Below are positions 43,593-57,100 of a DNA stretch of 64,000 nucleotides, one piece after another (the stretch's first letter is position 1; every line of letters starts with the position of its first letter). A model generated the notes under the pieces. It saw only the letters and a list, made by a program, of their open reading frames with translations. It searched no databases and was not told where the DNA came from. Both the position numbers and the translations under genes were made by a program. The DNA is taken from contig CM033112.1 of assembly GCA_019321725.1 (NCBI GenBank), forward strand, positions 23,590,509 through 23,654,508, written 5' to 3'. Source of the stretch: Paulownia fortunei. Its lineage: Eukaryota > Streptophyta > Magnoliopsida > Lamiales > Paulowniaceae.

Positions 43593-46500
43593 TCATGTTG
43601 TTTGTCGGTTGGATCCTACATCCTTGAGCCAATCAACCACTTCTTTTATAGTCGGCCTCTTCAAAGGATTCTGGTTGACACACATGCAGGCGACATCAAG
43701 CACTTGCAGCATCTCTTCTTCAAAGCCTTTGCCTCTCAGGAGAGGATCAAAGATTTCTTCTTGTTTTCCCTCACGCCTCATTTGCTGTACCCATACGACC
43801 AATTCTCTTGACATCTTTGGCTTGAATAACTCAACAGGTCTCTTGCTAGTTAATAGTTCAAGCATGACAACTCCGAAACTGTAGACATCCCCTCTTAAAG
43901 TGGCTATCCATGATTGACTGTATTCTGGTGGAATGTAACCAAGGGTACCAACCAACTCGGTGGTGACATGAGTATGATAAGGAAGAATCAATCTTGCTAA
44001 CCCAAAATCTGCCACATGTGCTTCAAAGTTATGATCAAGAAGGATGTTGCTGGACTTCAGGTCACGGTGCACGATGTGTGGTTCACAAATTTGGTGCATG
44101 TAAGCCACCCCACAACTTGCCCCTTGAGCAATCCTTAGACGAGTTGGCCAACTAAGTTGGGATGCTCCATCAGGCTTCTCATGCAACCAGTAATCTAGGC
44201 TCCCATTCTCCATGTAAGAATATATTAGCAATCTAAAGCCATCATACACACAGTAACCTTGCAGAGTGACCAAGTTCTTGTGTTGGGCTGTGGATAAAGC
44301 TTCCACCTCTGCTTTGAATTCCCTTTCCATCAAACCCATGTCTCCAGAAAGTTTCTTAATTGCAAGCTTGGTGCCATCCGCCAAAGTTGCTTTATATACC
44401 AAACCAAAACCCCCACAACCAATTATATTTGATTGGTTGAAATTGTCTGTGGCTTTCAATATATCAGCTATTGTGAGATCCTCTATTTTATTCTTATTGT
44501 TCGGAAACAATATGACAAGGCTGGTGTCCTTTGCAACCTCAGGAAATACCCCAGAAGAGTTGAAGGATATTGTGTCCAGATCCTTTTCTTCAAGGTCGCC
44601 TTTTGGTAGGATTCTCCTCTTTGAAAAGACCCAATATAGAAGCAGAGTCATAGTGAAAATGCCTGAACAGATCACGAGGGTTAGTATGATGGTTTTCTTC
44701 CTATTCCCCTTTCTGGTTTCTGAATGACTCGTATTGCCAGATTGATGGTTAGAGCAATTGCGCTGCAAAATTCGACCACACAGCCTTGGATTTCCTTCGA
44801 AGCTTGAACTCGGGAACGTGTCAAACTGACCTCCTATAGGTATTGGCCCTTCGAGATTGTTGTATGCAACACTGAAAGAAGACAAAAAATGGAGATTTTG
44901 GAGTGATGCTGGGATTTGACCAGAAAGATCATTTCCAGAGAGGTCCAGTTTTTCTAAGTTAGTGAGATTAGATATTGTATCAGGTATGTTGCCAGAGAAA
45001 TTGTTATAACTCAGATACAGGGCAATGATAAACTTCAATTGACCAATCTCTACTGGGATAGTACCACCAATACTGTTATAATCCAGATATATAGCTGGTG
45101 GTAGGTTTGAGAGTTGATTGTATTGCAGATTGGAGGCATTATTGGGCTGAACAAACACAGGCAACTCTAAATTGCTGCTGTCAACTTGATCAGAATTCTG
45201 CTGGAATGCTAGTCTTCGCAGTCTAATAAGTTCCATTGGGAAGTATCCTGTAAGTAGGTTATGCGACAAATCTAAGTAGAAAAGATTTGGAAGAGTCCCA
45301 AACCAACCTGGAATGGAGCCTGTGATGTTATTGTAAGATAGGTCGAGAACCTCAAGCTTAACTAGCTCCGATAGCCACACTGGAATTTGACCAGTAAATC
45401 TGCAGCCACCCAAACCCAGTACTTGGAGATTTTGAAACATCTGAGAGCCAATCAAGTTTTCATTGCCAGGCAATGCTTCGTTGTAGAAATTTTTGGAGAG
45501 GATTAGGGTGCTGAGGTTCTTGCACCCTGTTAGGATTCTTATTGCACTTGTCATATTTCTTAGGCTGTTATTAGAAAGAGAGAGGAAGGAGAGAGATTGT
45601 AATGACGCTATATCCGGCAAAATCTCTCCGGTTAGGTTGTTAGTGGCCAGGCGAACTGCCGTAAGTGTCTTGCAAGAAAAAAGGGTTGCTGGCAAGCTAC
45701 CTCCAAAGAAATTATTGCCCAGATCAACTGACCTAAGTTGGACGAACTTTGAGAAATCAAAAGCAGAAAGCTCACCTTCAAGGGAGTTGACCCTTAAATT
45801 CAGTGTTGTGAGCCCGGTACAGTTTGTGAGTGACGGTGGAATAGTGCCATTCAGTTGGTTGATATGAAGCTGCAACTGTTCCAATTTAGAGAGCCTCCCA
45901 ATATCTTGAGGAATCATGCCCGTCAGTTCATTACCATACAGTGCTAGGATTATAAGGTTAATGAGATTGACAATCCTTCTATCAATTGGTCCAGAAAGCT
46001 TGTTGCCAGGCAAGTATAGTTCTTGCAGTGTCAACAACCTGTAAATATCCTGTGGGACCTGTCCTGAGAGATTACTGAAGCCTGCTCTGAGGCTCTGCAA
46101 GTTTGTACACTGACCGAAACCTTGAGGAATTGGGCCTGTAAAATCATTGTTGGAGAAATCAAGGCGCTGGATTGAAGGGGAAAAACTGCAGATAAATGAC
46201 GGAATTGACCCCAAGAAGCTGTTATTGCTAACATCAAAAGTCTCCAAATTCAATGCAGGCTGGAGGAATGAAGATTGAATTGTCCCATGAAAGTGGTTAC
46301 TGGACAAGTTGAATGTCTGGATGGTAGCAGGCAGCTTATCTGACAGGGCTAGCTCTCCAGATATACGATTGCGGCTCAAATCAATAACCTGCAGGTGATT
46401 CAAGGACGCGAAAATTCCATCTGGAAGAGGGCCAGAGAGCCAATTGTGAGAAAGACTAAGTTGAGAAAGACTGCTGAGGTTCACAATAGAAGGAGATATG

Positions 46501-46817
46501 CTTCCCACAAGACCTCTTGATGGTAATGACAGATTGGTCACCCTGCCAGAGCCATCACAACCAACGCCTTCCCAACTGCAGCAATCATCTGAAAGAGACC
46601 AATTCAGGGGAGGTGCAGCAGAGATGCTCAGGTTGAATGATGATAAAGAATCGCGATCGAGCTGATTGCAGGAGCCATGGCAGGTATGTACAAAGCAAGA
46701 AACAGCAACGAATACTACTGTTAGCAGTAAATCCAAGAAGTGATAATCAAAGGGATGATGAATATTATGATTCTGCTTCGGTAAAGAGGAAGAAGAATGG
46801 AAGGTAGTCAAGAGCAT
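43593..46817 (-). CDS. PSY1R: Tyrosine-sulfated glycopeptide receptor 1-like LRR receptor kinase (PSY1R)
   Basis: Plasma-membrane receptor of the PSKR/PSY1R group, which perceives tyrosine-sulfated peptides to promote cell expansion. Single exon, as in the family; 1074 aa from the chosen Met (MLLTTFHSSSSL). An in-frame Met 42 codons upstream (46943) is less likely because its extension is not signal-like. Order of parts: signal peptide (LDLLLTVVFVAVSCF), LRR N-terminal cap (CCSWEGVGCDGSGRV), about 20 or more LRRs with an island region, C-terminal cap, TM segment IILTLVICSGIFTMTLLLYW, kinase domain. Kinase motifs are intact: GCGGFGLVYKA, Lys in AIKKL, HRDLKSSNILL, DFGLARL, GTLGYIPPEY. The stretch NIIGCGGFGLVYKATL and the end DWLKDVGSNRQ agree with PSY1R rather than PSKR1. 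The protein looks functional. Confidence 0.93.
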   Translation of the reverse strand: MLLTTFHSSSSLPKQNHNIHHPFDYHFLDLLLTVVFVAVSCFVHTCHGSCNQLDRDSLSSFNLSISAAPPLNWSLSDDCCSWEGVGCDGSGRVTNLSLPSRGLVGSISPSIVNLSSLSQLSLSHNWLSGPLPDGIFASLNHLQVIDLSRNRISGELALSDKLPATIQTFNLSSNHFHGTIQSSFLQPALNLETFDVSNNSFLGSIPSFICSFSPSIQRLDFSNNDFTGPIPQGFGQCTNLQSLRAGFSNLSGQVPQDIYRLLTLQELYLPGNKLSGPIDRRIVNLINLIILALYGNELTGMIPQDIGRLSKLEQLQLHINQLNGTIPPSLTNCTGLTTLNLRVNSLEGELSAFDFSKFVQLRSVDLGNNFFGGSLPATLFSCKTLTAVRLATNNLTGEILPDIASLQSLSFLSLSNNSLRNMTSAIRILTGCKNLSTLILSKNFYNEALPGNENLIGSQMFQNLQVLGLGGCRFTGQIPVWLSELVKLEVLDLSYNNITGSIPGWFGTLPNLFYLDLSHNLLTGYFPMELIRLRRLAFQQNSDQVDSSNLELPVFVQPNNASNLQYNQLSNLPPAIYLDYNSIGGTIPVEIGQLKFIIALYLSYNNFSGNIPDTISNLTNLEKLDLSGNDLSGQIPASLQNLHFLSSFSVAYNNLEGPIPIGGQFDTFPSSSFEGNPRLCGRILQRNCSNHQSGNTSHSETRKGNRKKTIILTLVICSGIFTMTLLLYWVFSKRRILPKGDLEEKDLDTISFNSSGVFPEVAKDTSLVILFPNNKNKIEDLTIADILKATDNFNQSNIIGCGGFGLVYKATLADGTKLAIKKLSGDMGLMEREFKAEVEALSTAQHKNLVTLQGYCVYDGFRLLIYSYMENGSLDYWLHEKPDGASQLSWPTRLRIAQGASCGVAYMHQICEPHIVHRDLKSSNILLDHNFEAHVADFGLARLILPYHTHVTTELVGTLGYIPPEYSQSWIATLRGDVYSFGVVMLELLTSKRPVELFKPKMSRELVVWVQQMRREGKQEEIFDPLLRGKGFEEEMLQVLDVACMCVNQNPLKRPTIKEVVDWLKDVGSNRQTT

Positions 46818-47156
46818 GGCTGCTCTAAGGTGATGATGAGGAATTGGATTCGGTTGCCGGCAGGTCAGTTTATTATCTTGATCATTGTCAGACCAACAAC
46901 ATAAGAAGAAGACAGTTGAAGGTGCCAAAGATACTCCAATCAATCATGTGGGTTCTCCACTTTTTCTTCCAAGTTTGTGCAGACTTTAGTCTTACCACCA
47001 AAGAGAAGGGATAGGGAGGAAGATAGAGTGGGTGATGTTGACATGGAGCAATATTAAAAGTTGAGGTCTGAATTATCAAAAAGCGTTTACTTTTGGGACG
47101 GCTGGCTGGTGGACTTTCTTTTTATTATTTATGTGTGTGTCTATACACATTCATGC

Positions 47157-47190
47157 ACATATACATACATACATACATATATACATTATT
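47157..47190. repeat. (ATAC)n microsatellite
   Basis: Tetranucleotide ATAC units, about six copies with slight imperfections, upstream of PSY1R. Confidence 0.75.
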
Positions 47191-48641
47191 ACCATTTTTG
47201 AATAGGAGAAAGCGTGTACTTTACGTGGGTGTGGGCGAAAGACCAAAGAGAGAGAACCATTTCACAAGCGCCCCATAGCCACTCCTTGTTGAGCTTGTTT
47301 TGCTGGATAAAACTATTGTAAAATCCCACGAAAGACCACTTGCTTGTATCATTCAAAGATTTATTTGTGGGTATGACTTATGCAATATTTATCAGTATAT
47401 TTTTCTAAAAAAAGAAAATTATCATGTATTTCGATAATATAAATTAATCCATTTTTGAAATTTATTAACCTTTTTATTTATTATGTCTCTAAAAAAAATA
47501 TAAATTTTTGGTTGTTTATGCTGGAGGACAGATGGGTCTTGGAGCCCATTATGAGTTTTTTTTTTTTTTTAACAAATATTTAGGGAATTAGATTCTTTCT
47601 TATATTATAATTGCACCTAAACGTGATGGGGTGTATTGAGTGAGCTGACAAATTGTGTAAGATAATGGGCAGATTCACATGTCATGTCTTGTTACAAAGA
47701 AATATCTAATTGGGTCTCTATAACTGTTTGTGTGCACACGTACAATAAGACATTTATTTGCTTCGTTGACTAACCAAAGAAACTTTTTTTACTAAATGGC
47801 AGAAAAAGACATTTTTCCCAGTCGCTTAATTCTTTGACAATAAGAATTGTTTTTTGACAATAACTCTCCATCTGGATTGTGAAATTTCACACTATAAATA
47901 TGATTTGGAATTTTCAGAATTGTTGACTTGTCGTAAACGATTCAAGAGTTTTGTGTACTAGTCAAGTACGTTTTTCTAATTATGAAATATAAAATTGTCA
48001 TCGTAAAATGATGACCAGCGTGTGTTGTTTGAATTAGAGAAGTCATTGATCAAATTTGCAAGTGTTAAATAAGTCATTTTCCAGGTAAAATCCCTTCTGT
48101 CACTCTCTTCTATGTCAACTAATAAGGATTGCAATTCACACAATATTTTCTAGTAGGTTGGAAAATTCTTGGTCATGTTGAGTATTTATCAAAACCAACT
48201 TGGTTTTTAAAAGATCATTACAACCCACAGTCAGAAATGTAGGTTAAGACATCCTGGGTACCAGTTACAAAATTTATGTAGTTGATTGTACAAAATTAAG
48301 AACTATATATGCCAACTTATGAACGAAATTAAAGTCCAAGGAGAAGTAGGTATTATGAATGAACATATTGGCCTTATAAAAGAAGATATGCCATCTTGGG
48401 AAATGTTTAATACATCCCCAAGTTGAAAAAGAAAAAAGAATTAAAAAAAAAAAGTTGTATAAAAAGGATGGGATTATGACGCATGATGCGTGTAAAATTA
48501 TTTTCAAATATTAGATATTGTTACGTATCTTTATTTATCTATCTATGTATGTTTGTGTGTATGTAGAAATAGTATAAATGATTGTAAATGAACTTATGAA
48601 CATTAGATTTACACGAGCAACAACCAAGCCAAAAAAAATAT

Positions 48642-48675
48642 ATCCAATCCAATCCAATCCAATCCAACCCAACCC
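48642..48675. repeat. (TCCAA)n pentamer array
   Basis: Five TCCAA units followed by CCCAA-type variants. Each carries a CCAAT-like core on the plus strand. It is about 1.8 kb upstream of PSY1R. Confidence 0.8.
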
Positions 48676-51124
48676 ACTTTGTATGTTGCTTAGCTCTTGA
48701 GACCATTATCATCTTTAAGTGTCACTCCTTCACTAAAAAAGAAAATAATTCACCCCATCACTTCACCAGTCATTACCAAGCAATGGTCGGCCAATTACAC
48801 AAAAACCATTTGTTCAAGTCAATCTATGTATTATGATTACTCTTTCCATTTTCAATTGAGGCATCACTGATGGGAGGATTATAACATTAGATTCGGATCC
48901 ATCTCTTAAAGTATACAGAAATTGCCACCAACCACACAAATTGAAATATCTTTATTTCTCCATACACATGTCACCATATTTGATATTCCCATTATGACCC
49001 TTTTCCAAAAAGAATGTTGTGTGACAATCTTTTTTCTCTCTGATAGTTGCCTGGATTTAAGAATTGGTTTTTGACCAATCACAAGATGTGGTTTTGGTGA
49101 ACAGATGTAAGAAATTTATAAATGCATAGTTGGCATAGAGAATTGTAAGGTTTTTGTTTAATATATTACTATTGCTGGCTTCTACCTGTGGGAAACTATC
49201 AGCATGATATCACTGACCTGTAGGGCTGTCAATAGAGGCAACTTGCAAGCAGCCCCCCATCTCTATTTATTTAGAGGTCATTTTTTTAAGGTCAATTCAA
49301 AGGTACAACAAATCAAACTGCAAGATACATGCATTTCTGCTTGTTAAATTTGCAGTTGGGCCAGAGTTGAACAAGGTTTACTAAGGAAAAAGTATGTGGG
49401 CAGAGAAGATTGTTACAACAATATGGATACATTTCATAACAAGATATGCTGATAGAATGACAAGTTATTCAAAAACATGCTCCAATTCTTTGCTTTCAAC
49501 CTACCTCTGAACCAATAAGAGACTAAAATTTCATTTGTATAACTACAGAGGACCAATTAGCTTTCTTAAACTGGTGGTGGACTTGATTTTTGCACAAGCA
49601 CATCAAAAAAGTACAACATATGAGTATACCAGCGAATGCTGTGCTCCACCCTCCATTCCATGCCAACAAACAAAAAATATAGATAATCAGCAGTTAGGTG
49701 TTCTTGATGCTGGAATTGTGGCCACTCTTACGCATGACAAGCTCCATCAATCCATGCATTCAATCATCATCTGCATACCAGGAAAACATTGAGTGCTGGG
49801 GGAAGTTGAAAAACTAAGCATATAACTGATGTGGCTTGAAGAAAGCATCTGTAACAGCACAAAACTATCATAGACCTGCAAATAATGGTCCACAACAGTC
49901 GGTGATATCTACTCTAGTCGTTATGCTTACAAAAATAATTGAATTAGGACGGGACGGAAGAGCTTTACATTATCTGTTCTATTTTTTAGCAGAGAAATGT
50001 TAACTTCCAACCAATATAGTCATTCTCTACCAAGTCCTTCCCTAAGATTTATTTTTTTGAAGATTTATAAGAGTTATTATTTCTTGTCACTCCCTAAGAA
50101 GACGGCTACCTTATCTGATTCCTTAATATTACATCACTATTAAGTTCCATGAGATGCTTAGCGATGAGTATAGCTGCATAGCTCAAATCAGGTTGGGCTT
50201 TTAGTATCTTGCGCTCAGTCTCATGTAGGTTTATATAAGTAGGACAGCAATCAAAGGGTATTATGCAGGGATTTTAAATTTTGGGCTGGAGACTGCTAGT
50301 ATGAGATGAACTCCATAGAACAAGGCCCTAAGCAATGCCACCTTAAAAAAAAAAGACAGAAATCGAACCAATTACTCTGCGATCAGTCTTCCAAGAATTT
50401 AAAGTAGAATTCTTCATACCATGTGAATATAATGAAAATGTCAGAGATACTCAAACAAGATATTCTATTAATTCATGATGTGTCAGTGTCACCCACAACC
50501 TTTATCACACTGATTGTCCTTGATGCATTAGCCCAGCCATATCGAACATGTGACACAAGGACCAGGATGTGGAGCATGGATTATATATTCTCCATTGACA
50601 ATTAGCTTGATATGGCATAACATATGTAACTTATATTCAATGGCTGTAATTCAAATAGAATTTAATGCCCAATTTTAACAGTTGAAACTTGAACGATGAC
50701 CAGAGATCATTGTAGCATAAAATAGAGAGAAAAAATAAATCGTAGCTTATATAAATTTGTCCCATCCACATATCCTAAATATAGAGGTTGCACGATTTTA
50801 GGGTCTTGAAACAACCCCAGGCCTGACAGTAATACCAAAGCCCAAAGGTAGATTCCATTATGTGGATCTCATGAGGGCTTGCCAATTTCCTGTAACAGTC
50901 TAGGTGACCAACCATTTGGCAAGTCTTTATGCTTTCGGCAACCTTCACAGGTATATGGTAATGTCCTATTCACATTATCTGCTCTAACCATATCACAAAC
51001 AGATAACTGAAAATACATACCCGGCACCTCCCATCCACCCACAAAACCCAAAAGGAAAAAAAAAAATGTTTATTGTTTGTGTTAAACAATCAGAAACCAA
51101 GGATTATTGATTATAAAAAACAAA

Positions 51125-54100
51125 TCAGGACTCACCATTTGATGGATCAATGTGCACAAAGAAACTAGCCGCAACAATGAGATAGCACAGAATAAGCATC
51201 AAACCTTTAAAATAATTTGATTGACCTTCCTGCATCAACAGAAGCAACAATAGTAAAGAGGCTTCATAGTGAAAATGCTAAATTCAGTAGTAAGCCCTCC
51301 TTTAGACATTTAAAATGAGTTGGAAAGTGAGCAAGTCGTGAGGGAAGGGAGAGGGTCTAATGTTGTGACGGAGAGAGGGGGCATGATTTCTGTCTGTATG
51401 ACAAAATATAAGGAGAACTGTAGTAAGCAATGCTAGTACTATGACAGCAACCAGAATTTGGCATGTGAAAAAAATTACAAACAGTAAAATAAGAAATTAA
51501 CTTTCTCTAAAACATAACTATACTCTGATTGGTCAACCACCAAATGAAAATAGCCGCAACTTCATTCTGAAGTGATAGCATAAGGATGAGTCGTATATAA
51601 TTTGTAATTCTGAATTGCTGAATTCTCCAGCTAACAATAAATTTAAGAGCATAAAAGCAGGCTATAGGAAGATGAGTCAAAGGGTGCAATTCGTTCCTTG
51701 AAAGAAAAAGATGAAAATTCCAATCAGCTTTTCTCCATTAGAGGTATCAATACAAGTTCCAATACTAGAAAAGCTATAGCAGATAGCTAGGAGTTTAAGG
51801 AATAAAAAATAAAGCTGAGAGTGGAAGTCGAAACTGTAGCAATGCACACCACCGAAGTAAAAGTAGATAAACACCATAGAGGGCTAGTCCCCAAGGGAGA
51901 ATAGTAGAGGGAACAAACCTGAAGCATAAACGCCACCACTAACACTGTGATAAATAGTGTAGCAGTCTCAAATAGTTGAAAATTCAAATCCATAGGCTTT
52001 CCCATGAACCAGCCAACAATTACACAAAATGGAATCTGCATATCAGAAGCACAAGAATCATAAGCTTGCCAACAAATTTGCATAAGCCCCTAAATGCAAA
52101 GCTTTCAAACCTCAACTTGGGTGTCCCGACCCACATTATCAAGTTAGAACTGAAACAAGAATAATCAAGAACAAAAGGAACCAAGTTTTTTTCATACTCC
52201 TCGACCACAAAGTAAGTTCAGCAATAATACCATAAACCTTTTAGAAGATAAAGGAGGCTGATGATGAAGAAGTTCATAAGGCCTTACCACAAACATTGAT
52301 ATCTGAGTAGATGATCCAATTGCAACTCCAAGGGTAATATCCTGGAAACAGAACAGTCAATTGAACAAAAACAAAATATGTAAGAATGGCAGACAGATTG
52401 CTATAATATTTCAATACTCACAAGCTTGTCCTTCATCGCAAACATTATAGCACTAGCATGTTCTGCAGCATTCCCCACAATAGGAAGCAAAATAACACTA
52501 ATAAAAGCAACGGGCATGTTCATTGAATCAGATGCTCCCTGAAAAAATGGCAACGCCAGTCACAGACTCATCAAATTTACAACTAGGATTCACAATTTTG
52601 TGGGTGCCTTTGAGAGCAGTGCAGTTAACCTCAATGAGGAGTCAGTATACAATCTGAAGTTCCAATCAGATATCTGAGGTAGAATTAAAGAGAAGCCGAA
52701 TTTTAGATCTCAAAAAATTTTGAACATAGAATAGTTAAAGGTGCCCTTTTTTATTGGCAAAGACAGGTGAAATATTTCCTTCTTCTTAGCATTTTCCTGG
52801 TGGTACAATCAAGTGAAATGCTTTCAAATCAACAATCATTTGATATTACCATCTTTGCAGAACTACTTTGATTCCAATTTCTCTTTAATGTTGATCGGTA
52901 TGAATTTAATGAGTGATAAAATGATTACTGCAACATGATGTTGCTTAACAATATTAATTTTCCCCAGGATCTCTTGAAGTTGATGTGCAGAAACCAGAAG
53001 GCAGCATAAATTAAAGCAGGAAAATAAAAGAAAAACTTTAAGAGTGGCCCCAGTGCAAATTGCTAGTATTATTTGCTTTGATGCCTTTACTTATATTTTC
53101 TTCTGCATTCATATTAATCTTTTGGCAAGTATTACATTATCAATTACCTGTATTGCATCAACAAGATATGCAGATAGAACAGATATCCACAAAGTCAAAA
53201 CAGCAAGCCACCCGATTGCTTCCCAATGGGTAATCTCAGGGACCTCATCTTCATCAGAACCTTCATCATTATTCTCCCTCGCCTGCAGCAAATGCCAGGG
53301 CAAAGTTATTAGGTCAATGAATGCATGAAAGCAAATGCATGTAGTGCTCTGGCATGTTCATGTGTTATCATCATAGAACATTCCTGTTCAATATCATAAA
53401 ACATGTGAATGTTCACATATTGCTCAAGTTAGAAGCACTATATGCAGTGCCTCCCTCAATAAGATCAAAAACAGATCTACAAACCTCATCAAGAGAACTA
53501 TATAGATTTCTTTGACTCTTGAGCTGAAAGAAAAGATAGCTAGCATAAGCGACCAGCATTATGCAGCTGCTAACTCGTGAAAGAGCAATCTCTGACTTTC
53601 CCTTGTGCACTTCTGTATGAGTGAAGTGCAGCACTGCTGGAAACAAGATGCCCATAACAGCCATTAACAACAATCCTGAATTCACGAGGGCAGTGGCCTG
53701 AAAATTTTTGGCACACATTAGTTTTTCTTCACTCAGGCAAGGGGCATAAAATTCCAAGCCCCTGTAGAATACATCTTCATTGTCAAACTTCTAGCCAAAA
53801 TAAAAGTCCACCCAATTTGACATTCATATGTTTTAGTCTTTTGAGATGATCCACCACCTTATTGAAATTCTGGACTTTGTGATGATGAACCATCCCACCA
53901 CAGAAGAAGGCGCATCCAAGCACCAAAAGCATATTTGACAAGATGGAACCCAGCAAAGATTGCTGAACAACCCTAATCATTCCGTTCTTCAGCGCATACA
54001 TCGAAATTATCATCTCAGTAGCATTGCCAAATGTAGCATTTAGAAGGCCACCAACTGCAGATTAAACAACAAAAGAGAGCATTGGTGCGAGAGAACAAAT

Positions 54101-57100
54101 TTTAACAGTCTACATATATTGGCCAGGAAAAATTGTCAACATAAAAGTGTACAAACATAAAGGTCAGACTATCTCCATAAGAAAAGAAAGTGGGTAGAAT
54201 TATCCACACTTCGAATTGCCCAGCACAAGGTCAAAGGCAGAAAATTACAAAATATTTAAACTTGTTCACAACAAATTACCACACACCATCAGCATATGTA
54301 GTATATATATGAACTGTTTCACCACAGCAAAAACATACAGCCAAGTCAAATTAATACATTTACAGTGGAACAAAGAGACTTACCATGAAACAACCTCCTG
54401 ATACCTTTTTCACAAAACTCAAAGTACCATTCACTAATATTGAAGACCTTCCAAACTTAGATAACTCCACTAGAATTAAGCGTCACAAAATAAGTTTTCA
54501 CAATGAAACATTAACGAGGCTATCCAAAAATCTTTCTGATGGTTTATTTTGCAAAGTACAGCACATCTATTTAAGTATGACAAGTAAGCCTTCATAATTC
54601 AACCACTGAACCAAAGAAGACATCACAAGCTATCATATCTCATCCCACCACCAAAGATCCAGAAAAAGGTTGGACGATTTCATCACTAACCTTTTTGGCA
54701 CATAAAAGCTAAAAGGACATCTTCTTTGTTCAATTACTAAAGTTGCTTGGCCACAATTGGCTCTATCTTCCAATATTATTTGTATTTTAAGCATCTTAGG
54801 ACTTGATTTGACCTGTCTAAACTCAACAGTGAACATGGATCAGTAAAATAAGTGCTCCTTCAGAAAGACGTGGCGGTTTGTATGCCATATAGTCAACTAG
54901 TTTATTCACCAAGTCCACAGGAAATATTGAAACATCAAGCTGCACTATCAAAGCACACACGTACGTTCATCTCTGTAAAAAGGCTTCATAAATAACTTTT
55001 ATGCAAAAACTTTAATTGATCCATCATTAACTGATTCAGATAGTGGAATACGAAGAGTTTGTGGGGCTTTCAATTTTAACAAAATAACCCGCGACTTAAA
55101 CTTCAACAAGCTTTTGCATGTTCAACTCGCCTCTTCACATTTATTTTATCCAGGTCTTCTATTTCTTAGAACAAACTGCAGCTAAACTTGCAAATGAGTG
55201 CATGTGTCTGTGTCTGTGTTTATGGGTGTGCATAAGTAAGTAGGTTCACTAATAATTAAGCTTCTCGAGGATGTTCAGTTGGCACTAGAACAATCAAGAT
55301 AATTTAAATAAGATTTTATAAGTTTATAACAGTAGTTGGCAGTGTAAAAATGCTGCAATAATTTCATTAACAAATAACACATGTACTTGTGCATATCCAC
55401 ACATATAACAGATTCTTTACTCCAAGACTTGCTCACGATTTGACTATCTGAGTGACAACTCAATTTTGAGCAAATTCTAATTTACAAGTTTTTAAACAGA
55501 GATTTGAGGACTTCAATTCAGAATTAAAGATTGTGGTTTTGTTGATTGAGGAACTTACTTATTGATTTAGGAAATACCGCAGATATAAGCAAGGAAAATT
55601 AAGCTGCACACGAGAACAGAGGGGTTTCACCATTGATCAGATTTCAACAAAATGCAAATGGTATACAAGTACATAGAAAATCCATCTAGGAATCAATACA
55701 ATTTTGAGCTCCAGGCATAAGATATAGATATATATGAATCATGCGTTTTAATCCACTTTCAGACACACAAATAGTAACCTAAACTTGCTGGTCATGAATA
55801 CAAGCAGAGACACCTTAACTTAAGGCCAGATTTCCTGCCTATTTTCCTTGCAACATGATTAATCTTTCAGTAGACACTTTCTCAGTTTTACTGCACCACC
55901 AACTTATATTTTTTGTGTTTTTTTTGTTAATATCTTTTGAGCAATTGGTCCATTGACTACCTTTCACTAGTCAACTTAAAACTAACAGATCAATAAGCTT
56001 CATAATAATCATAACATCTACAGGCAGAGCCTAAAAATAGACAAAAGGGATAGGGTACACTCCTCCCCCAACAAATTGTGTGACCTGATATCAATCTATG
56101 GTGAACGGTTCACCATTAGCAAAGAATGTAGAGCTCAGGAGGCCAGATACCAATGCCTTCATCCAAACTGTTGTTGCCTTTACTGAATCTGTACCTAGTG
56201 TCTATTAGCATATGTACACACCTTAAAATGCATCTCTAGATACATATAAACAATACATTTGAGGTGTGAGTGATCTCGTTTAAGATTGTTATTTTCACAG
56301 GACTTGATGTACATTTACAAAATATGGAACCAGTAAAAATAAATATAGCACTTACTGCATTTTCAGGATTAGTAGAAAATAAATCATTACTACGAGCTTT
56401 GTTCTCCACCAGAAATTGGCAGGTTTACATCCCACACAATGTATTTGCCTCTTTAATTTCATCTCCAATTTTAAGTGTAAGGTGCAGCCCCTTCCACAAA
56501 AATTTAGTAAATAACAGCTTTAACGACCCTAGTGCTCTATACAATAAACTTGTCCCATTCTTCCCAAACTTTCATCCAGTAATTTTAACCTGACTGTTTC
56601 ACACTGAGCATGCAGACCCTACCTCCAAAATTCAGTCCCAGATCAAAAATGAGCATTCTGCAGAAAAGCATCACTGAGAAAAGCTTTTCTCATGCAGTAG
56701 AAACCAGCTAAAACCTAAATCTTTTGTTTTCGACACAAAATTGTAAATATGTATAATAATTCCATCAAGACAATAACCATTACTTCATGTGATATCACAA
56801 CCATGTCCAGAAGCCTGCATGCTTTCAGGATCAAAATGTAAGGTCAGAAGCCAGAAAAAAACTGGAATTTCAAGCCTCTAATATATTAACCATATCTTGC
56901 ACAAATTGCTTTCTCCCAAATTATATATGGCATGTAAATCCCCTTCAACAAGTTCGGGAATCTTTGTACAAAATTTCTTTGAGCCTTTCCTCACCAAAAG
57001 CAAGACTTATGATGATACAAGATAGAAGTGTGCTCTAAAAGTCCCATTGTTTTTTAGAATTGGCACATGCAAAACGTGCAGATACCAGAATTAAATCAGC

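Larger units (their letters stand above)
46818..51124. other. PSY1R upstream region and CAX 3' flank
   Basis: The first part is PSY1R 5' UTR/promoter, with a (CATA)n tract near 47157-47190. Further on are AT-rich spacer, a CCAAT pentamer array (48642-48675) and the CAX 3' flank (about 49800-51124), which may include 3' UTR. No other gene was seen. Confidence 0.55.

Noticed and set aside
44266..45867. Plus-strand open frames of 124-153 codons
   Set aside because: They are antisense to the PSY1R coding sequence and show no domain; shadows of a long real frame.
46818..46943. Upstream in-frame Met as PSY1R start
   Set aside because: The extra 42 residues are not signal-like and not shared with family proteins as I recall them; the later Met precedes a good signal peptide.
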